A stretch of 64,000 nucleotides of DNA, taken from Emiliania huxleyi CCMP1516. Its lineage: Eukaryota; Haptophyta; Isochrysidales; Noelaerhabdaceae. The stretch spans positions 672,531-736,530 of the forward strand of contig NW_005200982.1 of NCBI RefSeq assembly GCF_000372725.1. The letters run 5' to 3'. Positions 51,116 through 61,462 of this stretch are shown here, piece after piece (position 1 is the first letter of the stretch; every line of letters starts with the position of its first letter). The notes below the pieces were generated by a model. That model was not told where the DNA came from and made no database searches. It was given only the letters and a program-made list of their open reading frames with translations. Position numbers and translations under genes: made by a program.

Positions 51116-51526
51116 TCATCCGGCAACAAAGCACATGCCAACACAACACGGTTTACACCTCTTGCTCCCCCCACCCTTCTCCGCCCAGACGAGCCCGAAG
51201 TATAAGTGCACCATCGCAATGCACAAGTTCATCACTCCGCCAGACACATCATCGCCCTTGATGTGCACCCAGACCGACACGAGGAGCCCCGCACCGAAAT
51301 ACGGGCACATCTTCTGCGCCATGTTGTTCACGATGCCGCAGGTCATCAAGCACATCATGATGAACAGTTCATGCCCGAGGGCGCGCACGACATGCGCGTT
51401 GTCCGTCTTGAACGCGGGCGGCAACGCGGAGTCATCGCCCGACAGCGAAGCCAAGCCAGCCAATCCGACGAGGATGGCGTTCACGGTCAGAGCAATCGTA
51501 GGAGCGTTCCACTTGATGGGAGCCAT
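51116..51526 (-). CDS. Small multi-pass membrane protein, unknown
   Basis: 136 aa, not recognised. Three to four hydrophobic segments: APTIALTVNAILVGLAGLAS, ELFIMMCLMTCGIVNNMA, YFGAGLLVSVWVHIKGDD and GGVMNLCIAMVHLYFGLVWA. The Met at 51526 follows a dispersed ~180-bp repeat copy by about 15 bp, as in the RCC1 gene. The C-terminus is Cys-rich and may not be the true end. AT-richer than neighbours. Confidence 0.5.
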   Translation of the reverse strand: MAPIKWNAPTIALTVNAILVGLAGLASLSGDDSALPPAFKTDNAHVVRALGHELFIMMCLMTCGIVNNMAQKMCPYFGAGLLVSVWVHIKGDDVSGGVMNLCIAMVHLYFGLVWAEKGGGSKRCKPCCVGMCFVAG

Positions 51527-51539
51527 CGCGTTTGGGAAG

Positions 51540-51705
51540 TGGTCGATTCCGCATGGTACGGGACCCCTCGATCGTCTCGCCCTCCCTCACTGGTATGTTC
51601 ATTGGGGGGGGTCATAACAAACACGGTACAGGATCGAGGTGCACGCTGCCGAAGCAGTGTCGTCCCCCCTCTCCCCGACGGCGATGGCGGTGTGACCGAT
51701 CGAAT
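51540..51705 (-). repeat. Dispersed ~180-bp repeat upstream of a minus-strand ORF
   Basis: Inverted copy of 48825-49000, ending about 14 bp before the ATG at 51526, so its orientation to the gene is the same as at the RCC1 gene. Confidence 0.8.
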
Positions 51706-51852
51706 CCGAGCTTCCCAGTTCATCGCAGCGCGATTGCTGGAGCTCAACAAAGCTCGGCGCACATGGTGATGGCGGCGGCGGCGGCCTGACTCTTGCGACA
51801 TTGCTCACGTGCACCACCATCTCCACGGTGGCTGCCTCCTCCCAGCCCTCTC

Positions 51853-52100
51853 AGTTCACGAGGTGAACCGTGAACCCGGTTCATGAACCAGTTCGCGGTT
51901 CACGGTTAGTTCACGGTTCGCGGTTCACGGACTCGGGGCGGGGGCTAGTCGGTTCACGGTTCACGGTTCGGCCCGACGCTGCCCCGCCTGGTTCGTTCAC
52001 GGTTCGCGGTTCGCCCTAGTTTTGTCCTGCCTCGGTTCGGGTTCACGGTTCAGAGTTCACGGTCGGTTCGAGGGTGAACCACTGAACTAGTTCATGAACC
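51853..52100. repeat. GGTTCACGGTTCGC-type tandem low-complexity tract
   Basis: Imperfect 6-8 bp units of GGTTCACG/GGTTCGCG over about 250 bp, with inverted GAACC units at both ends (GTGAACC, TTCATGAACC). Confidence 0.8.
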
Positions 52101-52224
52101 AAGCTTATTTTCACACCTCTTACACACCGACACAGTTCGCGAACCACAGTTCGCGAACCATCCGTGAACCGAGACCCAGAAATTCGAATGTATTGCACCA
52201 CTTCCGTATGCCTGCAGGGTATCT

Positions 52225-52700
52225 TTAACCGAGCCCTCCGAGCCCTCCACACCCCTCCTCCACCACACCCCTCCGACCCCTCCGACCCCTCCGACCCCTC
52301 CGACCCCTCCACACCCCTCCGCGAGCCCTCCGAGCCCCCCGAGCCCTCCGACCCCTCCGACCCCTCCGACCCCTCCGAGCCCTCCGAGCCCCGCGAGCCC
52401 GGCTCGGTGGCTCGCCCCTCCGAGCCCTCCGGGCACTCCATCCCTCATGAGCCCTCCCGAGCCCTCCCGAGCCCTCCAGCGCCACCCTCGTGCCTCTCTG
52501 CCCTCCGAGCCCTCCGAGCCCTCCGCGAGCTCTCCACCCCTCCCGAGCCCCACCCCTCGCGCTAGTGACCCTCTTGCCGGACGACACCCTCCGAGCCCTC
52601 CAAGCCCCCCGAGCCCTCCAGACCCCTCCATCCGCACAGCCCCTCCGGCCCCTCTAGCCCCCTCCGACCCCTCCAGCCCTCTCTAGCCCACTGGACCCCT
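52225..52700. repeat. CCCTCCGAC/CCCTCCGAG 9-bp tandem array
   Basis: Roughly 40 imperfect 9-bp units. The open frames on both strands (Pro/Ser- or Gly/Glu-rich) are products of the repeat and not genes. Confidence 0.85.
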
Positions 52701-52859
52701 CCCACGCCTCGCTTTTGGCCAGCCCTCCAAGCCCCCACCCCTCCTGGGCCCTGCCGCCTGACACCTCTATCGGTGGAGGGCTTTAGGTCACGGTCCACAC
52801 TCCCGCCCTCCCGACCCCTCCACACCCCTACAGCGGCACCCCTACCCCTCCCGCCGTTT

Positions 52860-53250
52860 TAGGGCCTCCTGACCCGCACTCGGAGCGCAGCGGAGTGGGG
52901 GTGAACCTTCTTTTTTGTTAGTAGAAGGCTAGGATTGAGTGAGAGCAGCCTCGCTCTCAATCCTGGAAGTCGAAGGGTTGTGAGCAGCATTCCTCGCAAC
53001 TACATCTTCTAGAACTAAGAGCAGCTCCGCGCCAAGGCGACTGGTGACGCCTACGACTACTCCTCGAGTACCAGCGTGCTCGCAATCCGAGCAAAGTCTA
53101 GGTCTGTTGCGAGCTTGCGAGCAGCACGGCTCACAATCCTAGCAACATGCCTCCCGATTGCGAGCGCTAAAATCCTACATCTTGTTGGATGCACTATGAG
53201 CGGCTGCGCTCACAATCGTACCAAAGATCCAAGGATTGCTAGCGTCATTG
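52860..53250. other. Spacer before the antenna gene
   Basis: Contains inverted short repeats around GCTCTCAATCCT (52931-52966) and several GCGAGC/GCTCGC...CAATCC units; no ORF. Confidence 0.4.
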
Positions 53251-53260
53251 AAGAATTCTT
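53251..53260. promoter_or_regulatory. AAGAATTCTT motif upstream of the antenna gene
   Basis: Perfect palindrome-cored motif 103 bp before the FCP-type start codon, in the same position class as at the SGNH and COX genes. Confidence 0.4.
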
Positions 53261-53362
53261 ATTTTTGCAACCTCCACCTTCATTTCGGTGCGCAGTGGCC
53301 AGACCAGCCCGCAGGCTTTACTCCAAAGGCCTCACACTCTGTCTCCAACTCCCCAGGTAGCC

Positions 53363-54173
53363 ATGCTCTCCCTCACCGTCAACAGCGTCTCCTTCAACGG
53401 CCCGGCGCTCGCGCCGCGCGTCGCGCCAGCCGCTGCCGCCGGCGTTCGCATGGGCGTCTCCGATATGTGAGGCTGCGCAGAGATGCTCAGAGGCCTGGAC
53501 ATTTCCCGACCATGCTGAGGTGCCTGCGGCGCCCGCGCGCAGGGAGGGCACTGGCCCCGAGACCGGCGGCAAGGTCTTTGACCCGATGGGCCTCTCGAAG
53601 ATTGCGTCCGCCGAGACCCTCGCCTGGTACCGCGCCGCTGAGCTGAAGCACTCGCGCGTCGCGATGGTGCGCGGGCCACCCTCGCGCCGCGCTGCGCTCC
53701 TGCCGCCGCGCCTGGGACGCACGCCCTCTCGTCCTGCCGCGCCGCTCCCCGACCTCCGTTGTTTCGCCTCACCGCGCAGGCTGCCGTCACTGGCTGGGCG
53801 TGGGTCTCGTCGGGCGGTCCCCTGTTCCCGGGGTACCTGTCGGTGGAGCAGGGCGTCACCTTCGAGTCGCTCGGCCGCGACGGCTACGCCGCGTGGGCGG
53901 CGGTGCCCGAGGCGGGCAAGTTCCAGATCCTCGGCGTGATTGGCATCCTCGAGATCCTGAGCGAGTCGGCGGTCAAGCCGCACTACATGGTGCGGAACGC
54001 CCTCCACCGCCCTCGCCGCCTGTCCCTCCCTCGCATCCACCTCCCTTTCCTCCATGGCCGCCGTACCGCCCTCGCCGCCTGTCCCGCCCTCGCCTTTGCC
54101 ATCTGTGCCGCCTTCGCCCTCGCCGCCCACCGCCATCCGTGCCACCACCCGCGCCGCCGCCGCCGCCCTCGCC

Positions 54174-54230
<57 letters not shown>

Positions 54231-54589
54231 CTGCGCAGGACTCTGCCGCCGAGAGACGCGCGGTCACACCGCGCGCGCCAGACGTCCGGACCGCGGCCCC
54301 TTCGCTCTCTTCCTCGACGCCCCTTCCCGCGCTCCGCCGCACTCGTGCTTTGGCCGCCTCGTTCAGCCCTCGGCTCCTCTCCTCGCCCTTGCAGGCCGGA
54401 GGCACGCCCGGCAAGGTGCCGCTGCTGTGGGACCCGCTCGGCTTTACTGCCAAGCTCTCCCCGGAGACGCTCGCGCGCAAGCGCCTGGCCGAGCTGAAGA
54501 ACGGCCGCCTCGCCATGATCGGCGTCATGTCGCTCGTCTCTGCGCACTTTATCCCCAACTCCGTGCCGCTGCTGCCCGGGAGCGTCTAG
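53363..54589 (+). CDS. Fucoxanthin-chlorophyll a/c-type light-harvesting protein
   Basis: Plastid thylakoid antenna protein of the LHC superfamily. Exon 1 from 53363 gives a targeting-type N-terminus (MLSLTVNSVSFNGPALAPRV). Later exons: about 53520-53665 (GGKVFDPMGLSKIASAETLA, then WYRAAELKHSRVAM, helix 1 with its E..H.R chlorophyll ligands), 53780-53989 (VTGWAWVSSGGPLFPGYLSV; GKFQILGVIGILEILSES, helix 2) and 54395-54589 (KVPLLWDPLGFTAKLSPETL; RKRLAELKNGRLAMIGVMSL, helix 3 with E.KNGR). Introns 2 and 3 (53666-53779 and 53990-54394) are GT-AG and in frame; the first intron (near 53465-53519) could not be fixed. Mature length ~200 aa suits the family. Intron 3 holds a Pro/Ala low-complexity stretch. 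Confidence 0.9.
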
Positions 54590-55211
54590 AGTCTCCGCCG
54601 CCCACCGGGCGTGCCTCCGCAGGACCGGCCGCGGCGGCGACGTCCGACCGGCGCGGGCCACCGGCAGCTGGGCAGCAGTGGCGAGCTAGCACGCGCTGCC
54701 GCACGGGCATCTCCGTCATCCCTGTGCATTTTGCCACGCGGAGGCCCACTGACTGTCTCATTCGCCATGGCCCCCTTGTGCTTGTTACCCCCGAAAATAG
54801 CAAAAAATGCGCGACACTGTGTGTGCCGCGGCTCTGGCCGAGCGCCCGCTGTGGCGCGCTGCCGCGTGTGCCGGCCGCGCGCCGCTGGGCCCTGCCCCTG
54901 GGCGCCCGCCTGCCCGGCGGGCCGGGCGGAGTAATCGATATCTCTACCGTCTAAAGGGTGTGGGTTGGCCCGCCGCACGACGCACACGTGCCGCAGTGTG
55001 GAACACCATTGGAACACAGACACGCGAGCGAGACCCAGTCACAAAAGTAGTCATGTCAAAGTCATAGGCACATCACTTACGGGGTTGGCGATTACGTTTT
55101 ACCGGAGAGCTCCGGACTACTTTGGACCGCACGTCGGCTTTAGGTAACGACCAAAATACAAGGGGTGGGGGCGGCGGGCGCGCGTAGCGCGCAGCGCCCC
55201 GTCTACGCTCC
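54590..55211. other. Convergent spacer
   Basis: Between the antenna gene (+) and thioesterase-like gene (-). No ORF or repeat copy recognised. Confidence 0.4.
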
Positions 55212-56147
55212 CTAGCTCTCCTCCAGCACCTCCTCCACGAGCATCCGATGCGCCTCCTTGTTCAGGATGACGCCCATGTGGTCGGCGTTGGCCACGGTGT
55301 GCAGCGCAAAGCGGCCACGCGTCAGGCTCGCCCAACCGCGCATCTTGGCGCCCGTCTCTCCGGCGGGCGCCTCGCCCGCCGCGGCGAGCGCGACGATCGG
55401 GAGGGCGAGCGGCGGCGGCGAGGGTGGCTCCACGCTGCCGAGCGCGGCGATGATGTCCGCCTCAGCGCAGAGGGCGATTGGCGAGCCGTACAGCTCACGC
55501 GCGAGGCCCACCGTCTCTATGACGGGCGGAGGCCAAGCCGCCTCGGGCGAGCGGGCGTGCGGCGCGAGCGAGCTCGACCGGTACGCCGCGACGAGCCCGC
55601 TGAGGATCGCCGGCCCGGGCAGCGCCACAAACTCGCCCGCCGAGCAAACGCCCCACACCTCCTGCAGCAGCAGCGACTGAGGCCCATGCGGCGGCCTGCG
55701 CGCCACCACAAGCAGCTTGCGCGCGCGCGGGCCGAGGGCGCGCGCGAGACCGTACGCAGCGACCGCGCCGTGCGAATGGGCGAGCAGCACCACCGGCCGA
55801 GCGCTCCCCGCCGCCTCCTCCACTTGAGCGGCGAGGGCGGCGATGTACTCGTCAAAGGTCTTGCACGCCGGGTGCGAGGTGTGGTGATCGAGGACGAGTG
55901 AGTCCTCGACGCCGGCCGCCCTGGCCGCGGCAAGCACGCGGCCAAGCAGGCTGCGTCCCTGCGAGGGAGTGAGGCCGGCGGAGTAGAGCGCGACGAGCAG
56001 CGGCGAGGGCGGCAGCACGCCGCCGCCCTCAAAGAAGGTGACCGCCTTGTCGCGGTCCCAGAGCCGCATCCGAGGCAGATCGATGGGGACGTCATCGGCC
56101 AACGCGTCCGCCTGGATCTCCTCGAGCTGCTCCAGGGTGAGCGGCAT
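55212..56147 (-). CDS. Alpha/beta-hydrolase, thioesterase-like
   Basis: An intronless frame of 311 aa from Met 56147 (MPLTLEQLEEIQADALADDV). The nucleophile elbow is AHSHG (Ser125) in PVVLLAHSHGAVAAYGLARA, followed by helix and strand as in type II thioesterases, which release acyl chains from carrier proteins. A histidine in VANADHMGVILNKEAHRML near residue 290 is the likely catalytic base. A loop before it (LPIVALAAAGEAPAGETGA) sits where the family's Asp-bearing strand lies, but no clear Asp is seen. First Gly of GxSxG is Ala. Other alpha/beta hydrolases are possible. Confidence 0.65.
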   Translation of the reverse strand: MPLTLEQLEEIQADALADDVPIDLPRMRLWDRDKAVTFFEGGGVLPPSPLLVALYSAGLTPSQGRSLLGRVLAAARAAGVEDSLVLDHHTSHPACKTFDEYIAALAAQVEEAAGSARPVVLLAHSHGAVAAYGLARALGPRARKLLVVARRPPHGPQSLLLQEVWGVCSAGEFVALPGPAILSGLVAAYRSSSLAPHARSPEAAWPPPVIETVGLARELYGSPIALCAEADIIAALGSVEPPSPPPLALPIVALAAAGEAPAGETGAKMRGWASLTRGRFALHTVANADHMGVILNKEAHRMLVEEVLEES

Positions 56148-57546
56148 GCTTGGCGCGCAGCTGCGTCAGCGTCGGCACGCGGCGCAGACGGCGAACTGCG
56201 CCACGGCTCCACGCCCGGACCGGGGAGAAACGAACCACTGGGGCCCCTCCTGGGTTTTGCCCACCCCTCGCACGACCCCGGGCGACAGCGGGGGACCCCG
56301 CAGCGGCAAACGCCTACTTTTTCACGGCCAAATCACGCTTCGGTGTTGAGTATATACGAGCGACCCACCGCGAGGGTTGCTCCTTGGCCTGCACAAGCTT
56401 TTCCGGCAAACAAAAAGGAAAACAGAGGGTCCCCAGCACTTTGCGTTTCCGGAAATTTCCAGGGGAAACAGAGGGTGTTTGGTGCTCCATTCTGGAAACT
56501 CGCGAGTTTCCCTGAGTCTGAGAGCTGGTCTGGGGCAAAATCTGACGCAAAATTGAGGAAATCGGCACGATACCCAGGCGGTCGCAGGGCATTTTCCAGG
56601 TATACCCGGGGGTTTCCAGGTATACCCGCAAAATACCCGGTATTTTGCCGATTTGGCTGATTTTGGGCCCAAACCAGCCTCAGACTCGGCTCAGAGCCGG
56701 AAAATTTGATGGTTCCCCGGGAAAAGAGAGAGGAAAAGAGAGGGTGCTGTAGAGAAAAAAGGAAAGGAAAAGAGACGGGGTGCGAGAGGAAAAGCTTGTT
56801 CAGCCTAAGTTGCTCCCGACTCTGTCTGGCCTTTTCTGGGTCACGTAGCCACACCTCGCCTCCTTGGTGCGAGTGGCTGCCAGTTCGACTCTGGGGAGGA
56901 TCGAACCATCAACATGGTACCTCCGGTGAGATCTCCCAGGTCGACGGCGGTCTGCGAAGATTTGAGTCCCTTCGATCGATAGCAATACCAAACAACTCTA
57001 ACACTCACACGTTGTTGTTGTTGTTGTTGTTGTTGTTTGTCCCTTCGTGTGTGAGCTACGAAAAAGATCGAAAATAGTGCCCAAGGTAACCCGGAGGACT
57101 CGCGTCCCGGAACCTCGGCCCCACCACGTACACCCCGCGTTTTGCGCTCTGTGTGCACTTTGACTCTGCCTCTCTGCGCACTGCGGCGCTCTGGTAGAGG
57201 TCTGAGTGTGGTGCTCGGCACTGATGTCCAGCCTGTGCATGTGAGAACTGAGATGTCATGTGAGATGTGTACATCACACTTTAGCGAGGTTACTCCCATA
57301 GCCCACGCAAAAAAGAAAACCTGCCCGGAAACTAAGATGCGCCCTAATAATCGACGACGTCGTCCCGCCAAAGGCATCATCAAGATCATCATCATGGGAG
57401 GGCGCTGGCGCCGCCCCCCACCCCTCGCAGCAACGCAAGGGAGGGATGGGAGGACGGCACGCCGCCACCAAACAGGACAAAGAAAGACGGAAAGAAAACA
57501 GACAACCCAAGGGAGGGATGGGAGACGGCGTGCCGGAGAGAGAGAG
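56148..57546. other. Intergenic with repeats, no gene recognised
   Basis: AT-richer DNA. Holds the inverted partner (about 56625-56715) of the 17325 repeat, repeated pieces of GTATACCCG, a (GTT)n microsatellite at 57011-57037, and nothing coding that I recognise. Confidence 0.5.
56625..56715 (+). repeat. Dispersed repeat, partner of 17325-17420
   Basis: Inverted match over ~85 bp including CCAGCCTCAGACTCGGCTCA. Ends not defined. Confidence 0.6.
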
Positions 57547-57555
57547 AGAATTCTT
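57547..57555. promoter_or_regulatory. AGAATTCTT motif upstream of the COX VIc-like gene
   Basis: 167 bp before the ATG; a (CT)n tract follows at 57628-57657. Confidence 0.35.
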
Positions 57556-57622
57556 GATACGAAACCACGACGACACACACCAGTCGACTCGCATCGGTTG
57601 CCTCCATGAACGGCGGAGCTAT

Positions 57623-57660
<38 letters not shown>

Positions 57661-57721
57661 GGCGTGCCGGGAAAGTCCAACGAGAAAAAAAACAAAGAAA
57701 AGAAGGTTTTTTCGGCGATCG

Positions 57722-58045
57722 ATGCTTCGACTCGGACTCGCTGGGGCCGCGCGCCGTGCGGGCGTCGCGCGCGCCGCGTGCGCCGGGGGGGTCGGGCTTC
57801 CAGCCCGGCGGGGCATGGCGAGCGTCCCGTACGACAAGGTTGTGTGCGAGCGCAAGACCACCGACGACTCGATCAAAAAGTTCTTCCGACTCACGATTGA
57901 GTCGACGATTGTCGCCACCATCATGGCGTTTTGGTGGCGCTCGTCGCACAACGCGGAGAAGGAGAAGATCAACCGGTACTACGCGACCCTGCGCGCCGAG
58001 ATGGCCGCCGCCCGCGCCAAGGAGGAGGCGGAGGACGACGAGTAG
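57722..58045 (+). CDS. Cytochrome c oxidase subunit VIc/COX9-like small mitochondrial protein
   Basis: 107 aa. Residues 1-35 form a typical mitochondrial presequence, Arg/Ala/Leu-rich without acidic residues (MLRLGLAGAARRAGVARAAC). The mature part has one membrane helix (TIESTIVATIMAFWWR) followed by HNAEKEKINRYYATLRAEMA, which resembles the helix-WW...H...KIN..(F/Y)YA.L pattern of yeast COX9 and animal COX6C. Those subunits sit at the edge of complex IV. Single exon; the start is the first Met after a CT-rich leader. The call rests on a short pattern; another small respiratory subunit is the main alternative. Confidence 0.6.
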   Translation: MLRLGLAGAARRAGVARAACAGGVGLPARRGMASVPYDKVVCERKTTDDSIKKFFRLTIESTIVATIMAFWWRSSHNAEKEKINRYYATLRAEMAAARAKEEAEDDE

Positions 58046-58070
58046 TCGTGACCGGGGGGCGTGAGCGGCT

Positions 58071-58811
58071 TTGCAAATGGGGGAGGGGGGGGAGGGAGCG
58101 GTGGGGGGGGTGGGGGTGGGGGGGTGGGGGGCGGTTGGGGGGGCTGCCACCGCGTCATCCTCGTGGACGCTCGCGCGTGTGCGTCTCCGGCCTGTCGCCC
58201 TACCCCCCGGGCGCGTGTCCCGCTGCGCCGCGGTGCCGGCACGCAGTTTGGCTACTCCTTCTCTATGCCGGGAACGCTTAAAAAGTGAGTGCTCTGTGTC
58301 ACCTTTTTGGAGTAGATCGTGCCGACTGCCGCGACAGCGTTTTTCGAACATTTTTTGCACGTCTCACTCGTCTCACCCCGAGCGCGCTGGGCGCTGGCCC
58401 TTCAGCGATCAGCCTTCTGGTTCTGGCACCAGCGGGGGAGGCACTCCCAGGCACGAGCGCGCACCGCCGCGCTCCCCCTCCCCCTCCTCGCCGCCTGCCA
58501 AATCACCGCGGCCGTCTGCGCCTGCTTCCGAGTATGACTCCGAGCTCGAATTTTCCGACGCTGAGGCGCGGGATAGGGTGGCAGGGGTTGTACACGACGC
58601 AGTGCAGCAGGCTGTGATGCAATACGGCTATGACGACGAGCTCTACCAGGCATGGAGGGACGGCGAGATAGGCGAAAAGGACTTGCCGGAGGAGGTGATG
58701 GCTATGACTTTGGACCTTTGCGAGAGGTGGCGAGCGGAGCAAGAGCGGTGTAGGCGCGTCCACGCGGCGCAGCGGCTCTCCCGCGACCCCGCTCCCAGGC
58801 CCCTCTCGTAG
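58071..58811 (+). CDS. Hypothetical acidic protein
   Basis: Not recognised. The open frame starts in G-rich non-coding-looking DNA; convincing sequence begins about 58520 (SEYDSELEFSDAEARDRVAG) and runs through VVHDAVQQAVMQYGYDDELY and MTLDLCERWRAEQERCRRVH to the stop. Codon use (AGG, AGA, A/T-ending) resembles the ORFs at 6037 and the 3' half of the 10335 gene. The true start is unknown. Confidence 0.35.
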   Translation: MQMGEGGEGAVGGVGVGGWGAVGGAATASSSWTLARVRLRPVALPPGRVSRCAAVPARSLATPSLCRERLKSECSVSPFWSRSCRLPRQRFSNIFCTSHSSHPERAGRWPFSDQPSGSGTSGGGTPRHERAPPRSPSPSSPPAKSPRPSAPASEYDSELEFSDAEARDRVAGVVHDAVQQAVMQYGYDDELYQAWRDGEIGEKDLPEEVMAMTLDLCERWRAEQERCRRVHAAQRLSRDPAPRPLS

Positions 58812-58920
58812 CCGCAGCCGTAGCCGCAGCCCCAACTCTTGCCGCTCTTCCGTGTCGGGTTGTGACGAGGGGTGAGGGGACACGGATTGAAGATCCCTCA
58901 CACCAAGATCGTGCAGGGCG

Positions 58921-58985
58921 GGGACACATGTCCCTAAATCCCATCTCGTCTCAGAGTTTGACCGTTTTATTTATTTATTTATTTC
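58921..58985 (+). repeat. AT-tailed dispersed repeat copy
   Basis: ATGTCCCTAAATCCCATCTC, GTTTGACCGTTTTATTTA and three further TTTA units; best-preserved of four copies. Confidence 0.65.
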
Positions 58986-60371
58986 ACCCCCCGCGGCGCA
59001 CCCCTGCCGGCCCACGCCTCTCACACGACACACGAGACACGTGTCACAAGTACGCAGACTTGCGGGTCCTTGGGGTAGTGACTTGGACGGATTGTGGAAT
59101 TTGATATTTGTGCGTCACCGACACGCGTCGGTCGCGACCTACGCGCCGGCGCTCGGCGCACCCAAGTCCAAGCTGGAGTTGATCGTTGCTTCCCTTTCGC
59201 GAGGCGGTGCGGACTGCCGGAGGCCTCGGTCTCCCCTCTGCCCGTGCGACTTTCGCTAACTCCCGCGAGCGTAGATCGTCTCTCTTCGGCGCGCTCGAGC
59301 ACGTTTGGCACCAAGAGGCTTTGATTCTTACGACCCTCACCCGCCAAGGCAGGTGTGCACTCTGCTAGTACTTGTGTGCTCACACCACTACACTGTGGGG
59401 TGTGCCCGAGCATGATGTATGTGCGCGTCTGTGCATGTGTGGGACAGACGTTGTTGTCCTATCACCTATGCGCGGGGCTTCCCGCGGGGACCGAAGACGT
59501 AACAGCAGCAGCAGCAGCGACACGCGACACGTACGTGGTACGAAAATCGGATTATTAAATCGAGAGGTTGAGGTACGAACCACAGTCGTTTGAGATCGAT
59601 CGCCACCGATCTAGAAGCTCACAAGATGATGCGCATGAACCAACAATCTATACTGAGTACTGTCTACACACGTCACACGTGTGTGTCGGAGTCGGTGTGA
59701 GGGTTGCGGTGTAAGTTGCCTGATAAAGCCGTATATCCCGTAAGTAACCCGTAGGGGGGGGGGGGGGGGGATGGCCTCCTCCGCCCGCCTCTCTGTGTGT
59801 GCTCTGAATACTTCTGACGAGACGCTACTATGTTCTTGTGGCAAAAATGGGTTCACCCACCTGTAACGTGTAACCTCTGTACATCGAATTCCGCTACACC
59901 CTACACGCACGCACAAGGTTTTGCCAACCGTGGACCGGGCGCGCCTCGGCCGCCCCATCAAGCCGCCCACGGACAGCCCCCGCGCACGCGCATATCTGCG
60001 CAGGTCGGCGATCGGGCACGGTCCTTGCACGAACTGCGGCAAACGCCCAATACGAATCGCCCGGCAACGCGCCAACGCCGAGGCCGCGGGAAGACCACCC
60101 TTCCGCGCGGCACTTGAACGGGTAGTCCGCGGGGCCATGGGGGTCAGGGGCGGCTGCCCAGGAGTGCACGCTCGCCCTTAGGCGAACAGGGCCGCGCGCA
60201 TTTTTCGGAGGGGGGTTTCGAGGGCGAACATTCACCCGGGACTGGCCCGGGGTTAAGTGAGCGAGATTTTTTCCGCCCAAAGCCGGGAGACCTGTCGCAG
60301 TGGGGGGCCGTGGGAAGGGGGGGGAAATGAAGGGTACTGGTTGTAACCCGCCTCCAGGCACAAAGGGGGGG
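58986..60371. other. Intergenic up to an assembly gap
   Basis: No gene recognised. A G run at 59753-59770 and a (CAG)n tract near 59500-59518. A short plus ORF at 59921 contains GPCTNCGKRP, two Cys that hint at a zinc knuckle, but nothing supports it further. Confidence 0.4.
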
Positions 60372-61322
60372 NNNNNNNNNNNNNNNNNNNNNNNNNNNNN
60401 NNNNNNNNNNNNNNNNNNNNNNNNNNNNNNNNNNNNNNNNNNNNNNNNNNNNNNNNNNNNNNNNNNNNNNNNNNNNNNNNNNNNNNNNNNNNNNNNNNNN
60501 NNNNNNNNNNNNNNNNNNNNNNNNNNNNNNNNNNNNNNNNNNNNNNNNNNNNNNNNNNNNNNNNNNNNNNNNNNNNNNNNNNNNNNNNNNNNNNNNNNNN
60601 NNNNNNNNNNNNNNNNNNNNNNNNNNNNNNNNNNNNNNNNNNNNNNNNNNNNNNNNNNNNNNNNNNNNNNNNNNNNNNNNNNNNNNNNNNNNNNNNNNNN
60701 NNNNNNNNNNNNNNNNNNNNNNNNNNNNNNNNNNNNNNNNNNNNNNNNNNNNNNNNNNNNNNNNNNNNNNNNNNNNNNNNNNNNNNNNNNNNNNNNNNNN
60801 NNNNNNNNNNNNNNNNNNNNNNNNNNNNNNNNNNNNNNNNNNNNNNNNNNNNNNNNNNNNNNNNNNNNNNNNNNNNNNNNNNNNNNNNNNNNNNNNNNNN
60901 NNNNNNNNNNNNNNNNNNNNNNNNNNNNNNNNNNNNNNNNNNNNNNNNNNNNNNNNNNNNNNNNNNNNNNNNNNNNNNNNNNNNNNNNNNNNNNNNNNNN
61001 NNNNNNNNNNNNNNNNNNNNNNNNNNNNNNNNNNNNNNNNNNNNNNNNNNNNNNNNNNNNNNNNNNNNNNNNNNNNNNNNNNNNNNNNNNNNNNNNNNNN
61101 NNNNNNNNNNNNNNNNNNNNNNNNNNNNNNNNNNNNNNNNNNNNNNNNNNNNNNNNNNNNNNNNNNNNNNNNNNNNNNNNNNNNNNNNNNNNNNNNNNNN
61201 NNNNNNNNNNNNNNNNNNNNNNNNNNNNNNNNNNNNNNNNNNNNNNNNNNNNNNNNNNNNNNNNNNNNNNNNNNNNNNNNNNNNNNNNNNNNNNNNNNNN
61301 NNNNNNNNNNNNNNNNNNNNNN
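60372..61322. other. Assembly gap (N run)
   Basis: About 951 unknown bases bounded on both sides by G homopolymers (GGGGGGG before, G13 after). The later exons of the V-ATPase E gene should lie here or just below. Confidence 0.99.
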
Positions 61323-61462
61323 GGGGGGGGGGGGGAGGTGGGATGGGGTGGGGGGTTCTTGTGTTCCGCAAACGTGCGAGGGGTTCGGAAAGGCGGATGG
61401 GAGAGTGAGCGGCCGAGCACGACGTGCACGACGCCACTCTGGCTAGCGACACTCCCCCAGAC

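Noticed and set aside
52092-52637. Gly/Glu-rich repeat ORF on the minus strand
   Set aside because: Produced by a 9-bp tandem array; a length divisible by three keeps frames open without selection.
56860-56910. Possible T arm CCAGTTCGACTCTGG
   Set aside because: Only a 4-bp stem forms and no D or anticodon arm can be drawn upstream.
57628-57657. CT tract as a terminator or recombination hot spot
   Set aside because: It lies in the 5' leader of the COX-like gene; simple microsatellites are common and nothing further supports a role.
59921-60181. Short ORF with CTNCGK motif
   Set aside because: Two cysteines only, no second zinc pair, and the frame sits in repetitive GC-rich DNA beside the gap.
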